Below, in pieces: positions 12,484 through 22,751 of a stretch of DNA of 64,000 bases. The notes under the pieces were generated by a model. The model was given only the letters and a program-made list of their open reading frames with translations. It was not told the origin of the DNA and ran no database searches. Source of the stretch: Beroe ovata (taxonomy: Eukaryota; Ctenophora; Nuda; Beroida; Beroidae); contig CAMPET010000144.1 in assembly GCA_946803715.1 (NCBI GenBank), positions 45,922 through 109,921 on the forward strand, read 5' to 3'. Within the stretch, counting starts at the first letter, position 1, and each line of letters starts with the position of its first letter. The translations under genes and the position numbers were made by a program.

Positions 12484-12939
12484 CACGTGATCACGCAATC
12501 TTACCACGTGACAATTCAAATCTGTCACATGACCCCAAAGTTGTCACGTGACTCCGTGAAGTTGTCACGTGACATAGACAGAGGTTGACATGTGGCGATA
12601 CGACTATGTATACTAACTGCTACCATGAGATGACTCAAAGCTAACTTATGACAATTAGTGTTGTCATATGGCAGATAGTGCTGTCATATGACATATAGTG
12701 ATGTCAGATAACACATAACGTGATGTAACAAGATTACCGGACAATTACCATGCTTCATATGCATAGAGTATAAGCAGATGCATCACGTGGCCTAGTGAAG
12801 TTATCACGTTACCACATAGAGAACCACGTTACCATGTAGTCATTCCAGGTTAGAGTGTGCAGAGTTACCAAGTCACCATGGTGTAATCCAGTGCTACCAT
12901 GCGAACCATTTCACGTTACCATATGAACAATTCCACGTG
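12484..12939. promoter_or_regulatory. Cluster of CACGTG E-box motifs
   Basis: Perfect CACGTG hexamers occur at 12484, 12505, 12545, 12566, 12784 and 12934, with many one-off variants (CACATG, CACGTT, CATATG) between them. Several sit in a GTCACGTGAC context, the preferred site of bHLH-zip factors of the TFE/MITF/USF type. It may be a regulatory cluster or a decayed satellite built on that unit. The nearest gene is G gamma, more than 1 kb away. Confidence 0.4.
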
Positions 12940-13069
12940 ACCATGCGGACTCTTGCACGTTACCATGTTAAGATACCACATGAGATAGCATTGTACAACA
13001 TTGTTTCATCAACAATAGACTCAAACCGAGTCACAAACACAAACACACAAGAATAGGCTCACACACACA

Positions 13070-13325
13070 NNNNNNNNNNNNNNNNNNNNNNNNNNNNNNN
13101 NNNNNNNNNNNNNNNNNNNNNNNNNNNNNNNNNNNNNNNNNNNNNNNNNNNNNNNNNNNNNNNNNNNNNNNNNNNNNNNNNNNNNNNNNNNNNNNNNNNN
13201 NNNNNNNNNNNNNNNNNNNNNNNNNNNNNNNNNNNNNNNNNNNNNNNNNNNNNNNNNNNNNNNNNNNNNNNNNNNNNNNNNNNNNNNNNNNNNNNNNNNN
13301 NNNNNNNNNNNNNNNNNNNNNNNNN
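13070..13325. other. Assembly gap (256 N)
   Basis: A run of N lies inside a CA microsatellite; CACACA sequence continues on both sides. Open frames that appear to cross it are meaningless. Confidence 0.99.
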
Positions 13326-13957
13326 CACACACACACACACACACGCACACACACCCACACTGCACACAACACATACACACATACTACAGGGAACACATAC
13401 ACAAACACTCACACACGCACGACAATGTTGCGAAGTGTCAAGATATGTCCTAGATTACATTATTACAGTATGGTAGCGTTGACAGGTGCTACATAATGAA
13501 GTTATAAGGGGAAATACGCTGACACAAACATACACACATACACAAACATACACAAACACTCATACAGCATACATTCCATGCACACATGATATACACACAA
13601 ACACATCGCAAACACATACATGTTACATGATACAATAAGCACACATGTCACACAGCTGTTATATTATAACAGCTATCTGATGACCATATGTGATATACAC
13701 TGCTGTAGATTTCGTACTGATAAACCAAAATTGATGGTCGTAGTTCCTCCAAATTATTTAACTGCAGAGAATTTTGAACACGAAAGTTTTGGATACTTAG
13801 GCTGATAGAGCAAGTTATAGAAATAAGATGTGAAAACAGGAGTTGAATTGATATGACTAAAAGCAGATGACTGGTATGTTGGGTCATATTGTGTAGCTAT
13901 ATGAACTTCATTAATTCCAGACATATTTGATTGGCTCACTGGAGGTCACCTACTTGT

Positions 13958-14308
13958 CTATAAGATGGCACATGACTTCTTCTCAATGAATGGGTTGTTT
14001 CGCTTATCACCAGGGGAAAGTAGAGGGTCAGGTGTGGCATTAGTGTACTCTATCAGCCTGAAATAATGTCATGGTTGCTTCACTGAATATAGATCACCCA
14101 CGTCCCACTAAATAGAAGATCATCCAACTCTAGATAAGAGTGTATTTGACTTGATATAATTATCCTCTTGACATTTGGATAATATTGAAATGAGCACCGG
14201 AACTTACAGCTTGACAGCTTCTGACACCAAGATCCTATTCACTCCTGCTTCACGCCTCAGCTGCTCATTGGCCTTTTGACAACGCTCTATCTTCGTGTTG
14301 TAATCCAT
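13958..14308 (-). CDS. Heterotrimeric G-protein gamma subunit
   Basis: Obligate partner of G beta at the inner face of the plasma membrane. Two exons, 14308-14208 and 14057-13958, with a GTAAGT donor, a TTTCAG acceptor and a 150-base intron, encode 66 residues, normal for the family (about 65-75). The first exon gives the helix that forms a coiled coil with G beta (KANEQLRREAGVNRILVSEA, matching the VEQLRxEAxIxRxxVS pattern). The second gives the conserved DPLL, NPF and EKKSCAIL. The last four residues, CAIL, form a CaaX box; Leu at the end predicts geranylgeranylation. The start is the only in-frame ATG in the first exon. I cannot say which gamma subtype it matches best. Confidence 0.95.
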
Positions 14309-15164
14309 ACTCTAAATATAAATGAATCTAATCTTGTGAACATGAATCTAATCTTATTACATTAGGAAATCTTATATCAAAGAATACTGCATGCTATACT
14401 CTATGTGTATAGACCAAGTCTTTCCACATCATCAGACCATAATCTCCTCAACCAAGTACCAACTTCAGACTTCATCCACCTCTCCTCACCCAGATTCTTC
14501 CATCCCTCTCATCAAATGTTCATTTTCCACCATCATGTTGGCTGAAGTGGATCCTTTGCCTTTCAATTAGGAGTCTCCTCAATTAAAAAGCAGACACTGT
14601 TGCTCCTAACAAAAGTAGTATAGTTCCTTTCTCAAGAAGTAGTGCCTGTAGCTCACAGTCTCACACCTCCAGAGGAAATTACTCCAGCTCCCAACTCAAA
14701 AAGTCTATGTCTGTAGCTCTCAACACCTTAGATAAAGAAGTATCAGCTGTAGCCCTTTGCTCCTACACATTAAATAAATCAAGAGTGGACCAATCTGAAT
14801 GCTCAACACTGCATTGCACTGTGCAATGCATTTGCATTTTACAGGGGAAAATCGAAAAAATGTTTGGCCATGCTAAATTTTTTTCAAAGGGGTGCTCAAC
14901 TATCCATGCTAAATTGCTGAACCGATAATGCTGATTTTTTGGCGACGCCCGTGCCAGACCACTGATACAAGCCAAATTAGCCGTTTGAGAATTTAATTTC
15001 GTATCTCGTCGCAACATGCATTTGCGATAATCAACACTCCCGGCATTTGAATTGATGGATGACAGCTTTTGTCTGCAGACTTTATCTGACCTCTGTTTCT
15101 CACGCCCGGCTTGCGTTGTCGATCGATGATAGACCCTGTCGAGAATTTCGTTTAGCGCGCGCTG

Positions 15165-15274
15165 ATTGTCAGATGTTACCTGACCTGTTTCTCGCGCGCC
15201 TTCGTCGAAGGCCGAAACATGATGAAGGCGCGCGCGCCGCGCGCGAGAAACTGAGGTCAGATAAAATCTGACAA
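15165..15274. mobile_element. Palindromic GCGCGC hairpin element, copy 1
   Basis: Arms starting TTGTCAGAT and ending ATCTGACAA fold into a near-complete hairpin of about 110 bases, with CTGTTTCTCGCGCGC-like arms and a CTTCGTCGAAGGCC loop region. Same build as the element at 15473. A further half-copy lies just before it at about 15083-15110. It resembles a non-autonomous fold-back or MITE element. No transposase is present. Confidence 0.7.
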
Positions 15275-15276
15275 CG

Positions 15277-15311
15277 CGCTGACGCAAGCCGCTTCGCGGC
15301 TTGCATCAGCG
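15277..15311. repeat. Short perfect GC-rich hairpin
   Basis: CGCTGA, GCAAGCCGC, a TT loop, GCGGCTTGC and TCAGCG form a 35-base stem-loop with one mismatch in each arm. It lies between two larger palindromic elements. Confidence 0.65.
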
Positions 15312-15472
15312 GTCTGGCTTCGCCCGACAAGGCTTGCGCGGTGCGCCTTCATCGAAGGCCGATGAAGACGCGCTGCGTGATCACCCAAATAGTCCCGCGC
15401 GCTGCGCGTCTCCGTGGTTCTATACGACTTTTTAGCTCACTGATTAGAACAGGGGCGCACAATCTGTGCACA

Positions 15473-15619
15473 TTGCCGGATCACCGGATGTTATCTGTCC
15501 ACTGTTTCTTGCGCGCGGCGCGCGCGCTTTCATCGAAGGCCGAAACAGACGTGGCCTTCGATGAAGGCGTTTGCCGCGTGCAAGAAACAGCGGACAGATA
15601 ACATCCGGCATTCCGGCAA
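15473..15619. mobile_element. Palindromic GCGCGC hairpin element, copy 2
   Basis: About 147 bases with 65-base arms running from TTGCCGGAT through ATGTTATCTGTCCACTG and TTTCTTGCGCGC to CATCGAAGGCC, then the reverse complement. Almost identical arms occur at 30882-31005, so this is a dispersed family and not a single chance palindrome. Confidence 0.8.
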
Positions 15620-16079
15620 AGCTGCGGACGGTAAAAATACTTTTTTTCAAATTGCAGCCAACCTGTTGATGATCATATCTTCACACTTTTTAGTGCTCAG
15701 TTCTAGTTTGAATATTAAATCAAATACCTATCACCTATAATTTCATACTTATTGTTCCATTCCTCGAATATATATAGTTCTAGTTTGATACTTTGATTCA
15801 GGATTCATGGGATTGAATTTGTAATTTTACTCCCTACCCTCTCTGGTAGGATCAAGATTGTGCTAATCAAGGTTCAAGATTGCACAGTGCTGATGGTAGG
15901 GAAAACCCTACAAGGATCGAATATATTTTGTGTAACTGATGGTGTTCAATCATCTGAAACATGGACAACATTTAATGATTTAAGATGAGTAATTGAGTAG
16001 ATACATGTGTGGAGTAAGTTATGTACGATGATACATATTTCAATTCCTGATGAAATGTATTAATTAAGCCATATTTTAG

Positions 16080-18604
16080 ATGTGTATGGAATGCTGACTG
16101 ATGAAGATGTTCATGAATCAGAAACCTGTGTTAATAATGAGTCAGGCAGTTCCTTGATTGATGCTTTACCAGAAAATAATGAGTCACCATTTAATCAAGA
16201 AGTCCTAAAGCAAGATACTGTTTTGGAAAGGCTTCATGAGGGTCATACTGAATCTAAAAACCTGGTTGATGTATTGAGAAATGGGGATCTAGAGAAGGTT
16301 CAAATAACTGACGGGGAGAATGGTCACTCTTGTGTTGATGAACTTCCAGAAGAGAATGAAAAGGTGGAGAACAATGACAATAGTTCTTCATGTTCAGTCT
16401 CTCCCATACATCAAGGCAAGATATTGTTATCTACTATAGAGGATACTAAAGATTTCAGAAAGACAGCATTTTCCAGTTTGAATAATATAGCTAGCAAATT
16501 CATGGATTCTTATAATAGGGAAAATGCCACCCCAACTACTTCATATAGCATGAGTGACCTTGATAGATTTTCAGATCAACCTTATTTCACGAAGCTTAGA
16601 AATCCTTTAGGTCATGATGAATGTAGTACTATTTCAGATGATTTTGATGCATATGACTTGCTCAAAAAGGAAGCTGCTACTCTGGATGATACTCTGATAG
16701 TAAAAGATTTAGGCGAAAGGTGCTCTCCAGTTGGCAATTCTGAACTGCTATCACTTGTTAAGAAGCTGGAATATGATTTGGATGTGGCAAATGGGACCAT
16801 CAAGCATGTTTATGAAGAATCATCCAAGAGACTTCATGAAGTATCAATGCAATATGAAGCCAAGATTTCAGCTATTGATAAGAAGTTCATAGAGTGCATT
16901 AAACAAAAAGATGAGCTGAAAAGAAGTCTTGATGAGAGCATGGATGCAAGGCGCAAACTACAATCAAACAAAGAAAATTTGATTAAGAGCATGTCAAATC
17001 AAGCTGACGAGAATGAGCGTTTAAGGGCAAGACTTAAGATATCGACTGATGAAATGGGTAAGTTAAAAAGTAATTTAGATGTCAAGACCTCAGAGGCTTC
17101 CGAGTTGAATAAAGCTGTCAAGAAGTTACAATGTGATCTAAGCACTCTCTCTGTTAAAGCTCAGTGGGCCGAGTCAAAACTGAAGTCTGAATGTGATGCT
17201 CATCAACTCACAAGAAATAAGTTGGCTGGAATGGATGCTAAAATAAGAGAAGCAAAAGAAGAAGCTGATATCCTAAGATCTAACTGCCAATCAATCATTG
17301 ACAAATATCAGAACTCAGAAGAGATACAGTCAAATGCTCTAAGCACTAAACTTGAGAAATTGGAAGCAGACTATTCTGAATTGGGAAAGAAACAGGAAGC
17401 ACTATTATCTACCCATGAATCAAAATGCAGGGAATTCGAGGATGTTAGTAAAAAGATGGAACAAATCAAAGACCAATTATTTGAAAAAGATGCTGATTAT
17501 AGAAGGGTTTTGCAGTTGTCAAAAAGTCAGGAGGATGAGAAAATTAAACTTGCTAATGACTTAGAAGATCTTGATGAACGTTTGAATTCGTACAATGAGC
17601 TAAAAGCTGAGTTGAAAAATGCTTATGAGAACAACCAACAGCTAGACAGTACCATAATCGACCTGAGAGAGCAACTCAAACTATCTGAAGCTTCTAATGT
17701 TAACCTGAATGATAAAGAGAAAGGTAACTTAGAATATTTCGAGAAAATATCATCAAAGAATGCAGAACTCCAGTTAGAAGTTAACAGTCTTAAAGCAAAG
17801 TATGCAGAAAGTCAATCATGTTGTGCAAAAATGTCGAGTGATTTATCAGATCTGAAGGATAGATATTCTGAAATTTCCAGCAAGTATTCAAATGAAGTGA
17901 ATGAGTCTGAATTAGTTGCATCTGAGTTGAAGTCAAAAGTCCAAGAGCTGGAGAAATGCAAGGTAGATCTAGAATGTCAAGTCCATGATTTGAAGAATGA
18001 TGCCATGGTCTCAAAACGAAAGCATCAAGCTGACAGCAGGGACCTTATTCGACAAATAGAACAGTTCAGGAAGCAGTTTGAGCGTCAAGAGGAGAGTATG
18101 AGACGATCTGAGTCCGTTAATTCCTTGGAGAGTACTGAGAAACCCTCCAATAGGTCCGGTGGATCAAGTGAAGCTGAGGACAGTGCTTCTCTAAGTAACG
18201 AAAGTGGAGCAACTCTTAGCCTTGGTAATGCTGGCACTTTACTTGTTGAGAGACTTTGTTCCCTACAGAAAGTGCTGGCAAAACGACAGGACAAAATTGA
18301 GTTTTATGAAAGTCATGTCAGCACCCTTACTAGAGATGTCCAGAGGAAGTCGAGAATAATCCAAAATTTGCTCCTCCGAGTGGAGACTGGCGAGAGAACG
18401 AAACTGGCAAGTGAAGCCTATAAGAAGAGTAAGCCGTCAGAAAACTTCCTTGGACAACCAAGCAATGGGATGACATTGAAACTTTCAATGGAAATCAATG
18501 AGAAATTGCAACAGGTTCTTGAGGACACACTTTTTAAGAATATCACCCTCAAAGAGAATATAAAGACACTTGGTGATGAGATAGATAGGTTAAACAAAAG
18601 ATGA
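16080..18604 (+). CDS. CCDC186: CCDC186/CCCP-1 coiled-coil protein
   Basis: In animals CCDC186 (C. elegans CCCP-1) is a Golgi/endosome coiled-coil protein that works with RAB2 and EARP in dense-core-vesicle maturation. One 2.5-kb exon encodes about 838 residues from the first ATG at 16091 (human about 900). The N-terminal 220 residues are acidic and polar; about 220-660 is near-continuous coiled coil rich in Lys, Glu and Leu; a Ser-rich gap follows (SNRSGGSSEAEDSASLSNES). The last 130 residues carry the family signature: IEFYESHVSTLTRDV, SRIIQNLLLR, then MEINEKLQQVLEDTLFKNIT and LGDEIDRLNKR. The open frame starts at a TTTTAG acceptor (16079), so a 5' exon may be missing; GTG at 16082 is not a credible start. 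Identification rests on remembered C-terminal similarity. Confidence 0.85.
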
Positions 18605-19432
18605 TTTGAGGTTATTCGGACAGTCAACTGCTTCTCAGGTTGCGCAAAAAATATCACCTCAGTTGAATTGATTTTAAAACGCTTTGATATATAATAACAC
18701 CTTGAGTTGAACTTATTGATATGATGATATATTTTTCCCATCAGAAGACACAGTACCTATCAGTTCACGTTCCAACAGTAGTTGCTAATGAATACATAAA
18801 TAATTTATTGATATTATGTTTTGTGAATAGGGTTTTATTCTGGTGCCGGATACCTAGCTTTCATTTCACAGATCAGACATTGGAATTAATATGCGATGAG
18901 ATGCATACGATAAGTTACTCATGATAGACAATACCTTATACCGGCATCCATACCTGAATAAGAATGATGTTAGTATGTAAATTGTAACCAGATCTAATTG
19001 ACACCTTTACATAGTTAGTCCTTAGTCGATGATAACGTCCTATACAAGACATATGTAACAGTATAAGCATTAATAAGCAATTTCTATTTTGGTGTTTTAG
19101 GAGAAACATGGGTCTACTTTTGATCTCAAATATGAGACTCCTTCCTACTAAGTTCTAAACTCACAAGGGGAATGGTTTTGAATTCTTGCTCAACATTTTT
19201 TGTGTCAGTGTGTACTCGTGTCTAGTATTAGCGTTATTATAACATTTCATTTTGTTTTTACGAATTGATGTTGCAAATTGAAAGAATTGTTCATCACGAC
19301 AGCGCCTTTTCTTCATCGTACCAAATCAAATTTTTGCTGAAAGAAGATTTTTGCAAAGAAAGAAGACTAATATTACTGTAACTCTCTTCTCTAGCACTCT
19401 CTCTCACTTCACGCTCAATTCAGAGAGTGGCC
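18605..19432. other. Spacer between CCDC186 and WDR61
   Basis: AT-rich, no exon seen. It should contain the 3' UTR of CCDC186 and the promoter of WDR61. A TTCAG at 19418-19422 just before the WDR61 ATG could be an acceptor for a non-coding first exon. Confidence 0.5.
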
Positions 19433-22029
19433 ATGTACTCCATGTTCCATAAGAAGGAGGAGGGTCACTATGACAGTATCTGGAGTGTAGCCTGGGCCCG
19501 GAGTGAGAAGGACAACACGGAGAATATAGTGACGGGAGGAGTAGATGACCTGGTCAAGACCTGGAACTGGAGGTAGATATTGAGGAAGAGAAGAGAGTTT
19601 GGGGAGAATCTTGGATGTGGGATGTGGGAGTGGCATGAGATATTCACACCTTCATTTCTTCATTTTGAAACCATGTAATTTTGACGATCATTCATCACAT
19701 GTGATCATTCGTTTTCACCCCCACATACACCCACGTCCACGTAGTCCAGGGTGTATGGTAAGGAGTAGGGAAATTTTTAGGAAAGTGGGAGTGTTCCTTT
19801 TCAAATCACTCGTTCTCCAGGGACGATTTCCTGGACTATAAATCAACTCTCAAGGGACATCAGTTGGGAGTGGTGTCAGTTACGATAAATGCTGCTGGTA
19901 CAGTTGCAGCTAGCTCTAGTCTCGACTCGACTATCCGATTATGGGATTTGGATAGTTGCAAACAAATCAAGAGTATCGGTTAGTATTTCAATTCCTTGAT
20001 TATCGAATTCCTTTCGTAGCATGAGTTGATGTAAGATATTCACATATTTAGTTGTATCATGTTTCAAAAAAGAGGAAGAAATCATCCCTAACTTTAGCAA
20101 TCATTGATCTCAGACGCTGGACCAGTGAATTGTTGGTCAGTGGCTTTCTCCTACGACGGTCAGTACATTGGCAGTGGGTCACACAGTGGCAAAGTTAATC
20201 TGTTCGGGATTGAGAGCGGTAAACTGGAACAATCGCTGGACACTCGAGGTTTTACTCTCTGGGAAGTGGGAACATGATGTGTTTAACACAATGTCACGTC
20301 ATACACAATGCGGAACAACCTTTGTGTTTTAAAATCTTCTGTCACATTCTCTCTTCCTGCGAGGATGAAACTGGTTCATGTTGTCATGTCAACCTGTCAT
20401 AGGAACCTGTCATGTCAACCTGCCGCTCTCCATGATGACAGACCATTCCACATACAGTTGATGTGTCGTGTGTATGTTGGAATCACTTAGTAGTTTGATG
20501 TGTAGAATATCATACATGCAGTAAGTTAACTGTCATGTTTTATTGTGCAGGAAAGTTCATAATGAGCATAGCGTACAGTCCTGATGGTCATTTCATAGCT
20601 TGTGGAGGAATCGATGGGATTGTATGCATATTCGATCTAGCCACAGGTTAGTTGGTATAACTACAGGTTATAATAAACTCTCTCTGACATCTGTCTGACT
20701 GATATCACATGATAGATACGAACACACTCACTCCTTGACAACAGCCATTGTTCTTTAGGTGCTACTTAAGTTGCTAGGAAACGACAGTTAGTGTTGCTAG
20801 GTTACTGCAGCTAGTGTTGCTATGCAACAACAACAATAACCTCCCAGGCAAGTTGCTACACACACTGGAGGGGCACGCAATGCCGATCCGATCCCTTACC
20901 TTCTCCCCTGACTCACAACTTCTCACCACGTGCAGTGATGACACGAGTATCAAGATATACGACGTCCAACATGCAAATCTCATCGGTAATTATCACAAAT
21001 TAGTTAATTAGTGCCGGAAATATACCTAAGTAGTAATTTTGACAGTGGCCAGAATTCGTAATCCAGTAAGCAAAAAGTTTTAAGTCATTAATATGGTTGG
21101 TTAAGATATTTATACTTGATCAACGGTTTTTAGCGCTTTCCGTTCCTTTTCCAACTGCAAGATCTGAGCACAGCAATTAAGTTGTTTAGTAATTACCTAA
21201 AGTTATACTATGACAGTTGGTATAGATTTGTGCATGGAATAATCACATCTACAATTACAATCTCTTCACTGTTAAACCAATGTTATCGTATAGGTATACG
21301 AGTATTTTAAACTTCAGCTATCTCAATACTGACATGATTTGGGTCTGAAAATATTCTGCATTGAGTAAACACTGTCATTGAGTATACACTGTAATTGTAT
21401 ACTTATTGAATACTTATTGTATAACAATGTACATTGTGCACTCACTGACCTATGTATCCAACTACATTGTAAAACTACACGGTCTCACTTGCACATGAAG
21501 ACAATGAACACAATGAACAATTCCCGCAGGAACGCTGACTGGTCACGGATCTTATGTTCTATGCGTGGATTTCTGCCCTGATAACACGCATTTTGCAACT
21601 AGTTCCAGTGACAAGAAGGTCAAAGTGTGGGATGCAGGCATGAGACGCTGTGTTCACACCTTCACAGACCATAGCGATCAGGTTTGGGAATTTGCCAATT
21701 TCTCACTTTTCAGTTATTGAATTCGAAGAGTCATCTATGAAGTGAAAATCTATTCGTTCATTCCTCCAATCGTTCATTTCATCTCCTGTATTCTATCCTG
21801 CTATCTATAACCCGATTCTCTACCCTTCCTACTCCCCTCTCTATTCTATTCTCTTTTACAACGACCATAGCTATACAACTATAATTAGCATACCGATAGA
21901 CAACAATACATGATATATATTAGCATTGATAACCGTCAGGTTTGGGGCGTGGCATACAATGATAACGGTTCAAAGTTAGTGTCAGTGTCGGACGATAAGA
22001 GTATCGTCATATACGAGTGTCCCATCTGA
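19433..22029 (+). CDS. WDR61: WDR61/SKI8 WD-repeat protein
   Basis: Seven-bladed beta-propeller scaffold shared by the PAF1 transcription-elongation complex in the nucleus and the SKI RNA-decay complex in the cytoplasm. Exons: 19433-19572, 19821-19978, 20114-20248, 20551-20646, 20848-20985, 21530-21681, 21940-22029, all in phase, giving 302 residues (human 305). WD motifs are evident: SIWSVAWAR with [60 protein letters not shown], and the C-terminal IVIYECPI. The fifth exon keeps the highly conserved [20 protein letters not shown] core. Its 3' end faces WASHC2. The last intron is flanked by an 11-base direct repeat. Confidence 0.97.
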
Positions 22030-22751
22030 CGAGGAATACTGCGCAATCATTCATCAGAGATATACATCCAGAGACACTAATTTGTACGAGTAGTAGAATT
22101 TGTACAAGAGCGTAAAATTAAATGAGATTTCCTTATATGGAGACAATTTAACAGTTTGTTGAATTATTTATTTTTGTATGGTCAGATATTTACTGCTGTT
22201 ATATTTATCATGAATCCCGAACAATTCAATCAATCTCTTGTTTTGTTTTGGTCTCGATAATCCAATCACTTGACACATCAAGTTGCGGAGCGCTCGGTCA
22301 CAGTTGAATGTGAACTAGTCAGTAGCGCGCGAAAACACAATAACGATGTAGGCGGTAGATTCTCAAAAACTACGATGCGCGCAAAATGGACTCTCGTGTA
22401 AGCAAAGGTCGTAAACAAAACACGCACAGATCATACTCATAGTCTGGATCATTGAAGTGAAACGATAAGGCTCGTTTAGGAGATTGCATTACAAAACATT
22501 ATTATCGTTTGGGAAATTGCATTACAAAACATTAATCTGACAATGAAATCAAGTCATGAACAACAAAATTTAATTCCTCAGTACACAAAATCAACCCAAT
22601 TTATTAAATAAACAGCCCTATTCAAAGTATTCACATTAAGGTGCTTTACAGAAACTTCAAATGATAATAATCAAAGCTTGCAATAATAAACAGTATAAAC
22701 AAAAACACGTCAGGTTCCACAATCAATGTTAAATCGAGTTCACAGCGAACT
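22030..22751. other. Shared 3' region of WDR61 and WASHC2
   Basis: No coding sequence. It holds the 3' UTRs of two convergent genes, with poly(A) signals for both strands within 13 bases at 22600-22612 and a tandem 17-bp TGCATTACAAAACATTA duplication near 22484-22532. Confidence 0.6.
22600..22612. terminator. Back-to-back poly(A) signals
   Basis: TTTATT (AATAAA on the minus strand) at 22600-22605 serves WASHC2, 147 bases past its stop. AATAAA on the plus strand at 22607-22612 could serve WDR61, 578 bases past its stop. They overlap in one palindrome-like TTTATTAAATAAA. Confidence 0.5.

Larger units (their letters stand above)
10330..13957. other. Gene-poor region with repeats and N gap
   Basis: No exon is convincing. 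Longer open frames at 10505-10837 and 11292-11630 (minus) have no recognisable domain or clear splice context. The region holds a short tandem array at 12140-12265, a CACGTG-rich tract at 12480-12990, a run of N flanked by CA repeats, and a perfect 21-bp palindrome near 13653-13673. Confidence 0.5.
14309..16079. other. Region between G gamma and CCDC186
   Basis: No coding exon is seen. 14560-14770 is Ser/Leu-codon-rich filler with repeats of the type CTCCCAACTCAA and AAGTAGTGCCTGTAGCTC that recur near 28707-28745. 15060-15620 is a GC-rich block of palindromes. 15640-16079 is AT-rich and should hold the CCDC186 promoter or a 5' exon. Confidence 0.5.

Noticed and set aside
13021-13412. Three overlapping minus open frames of 117-125 aa
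   Set aside because: They cross the N run and CA repeats; the residues are X and CVCV.
14763-15601. Several open frames up to 174 aa
   Set aside because: They run through the GC-rich palindromes, with the same Arg/Ala-rich text on both strands.
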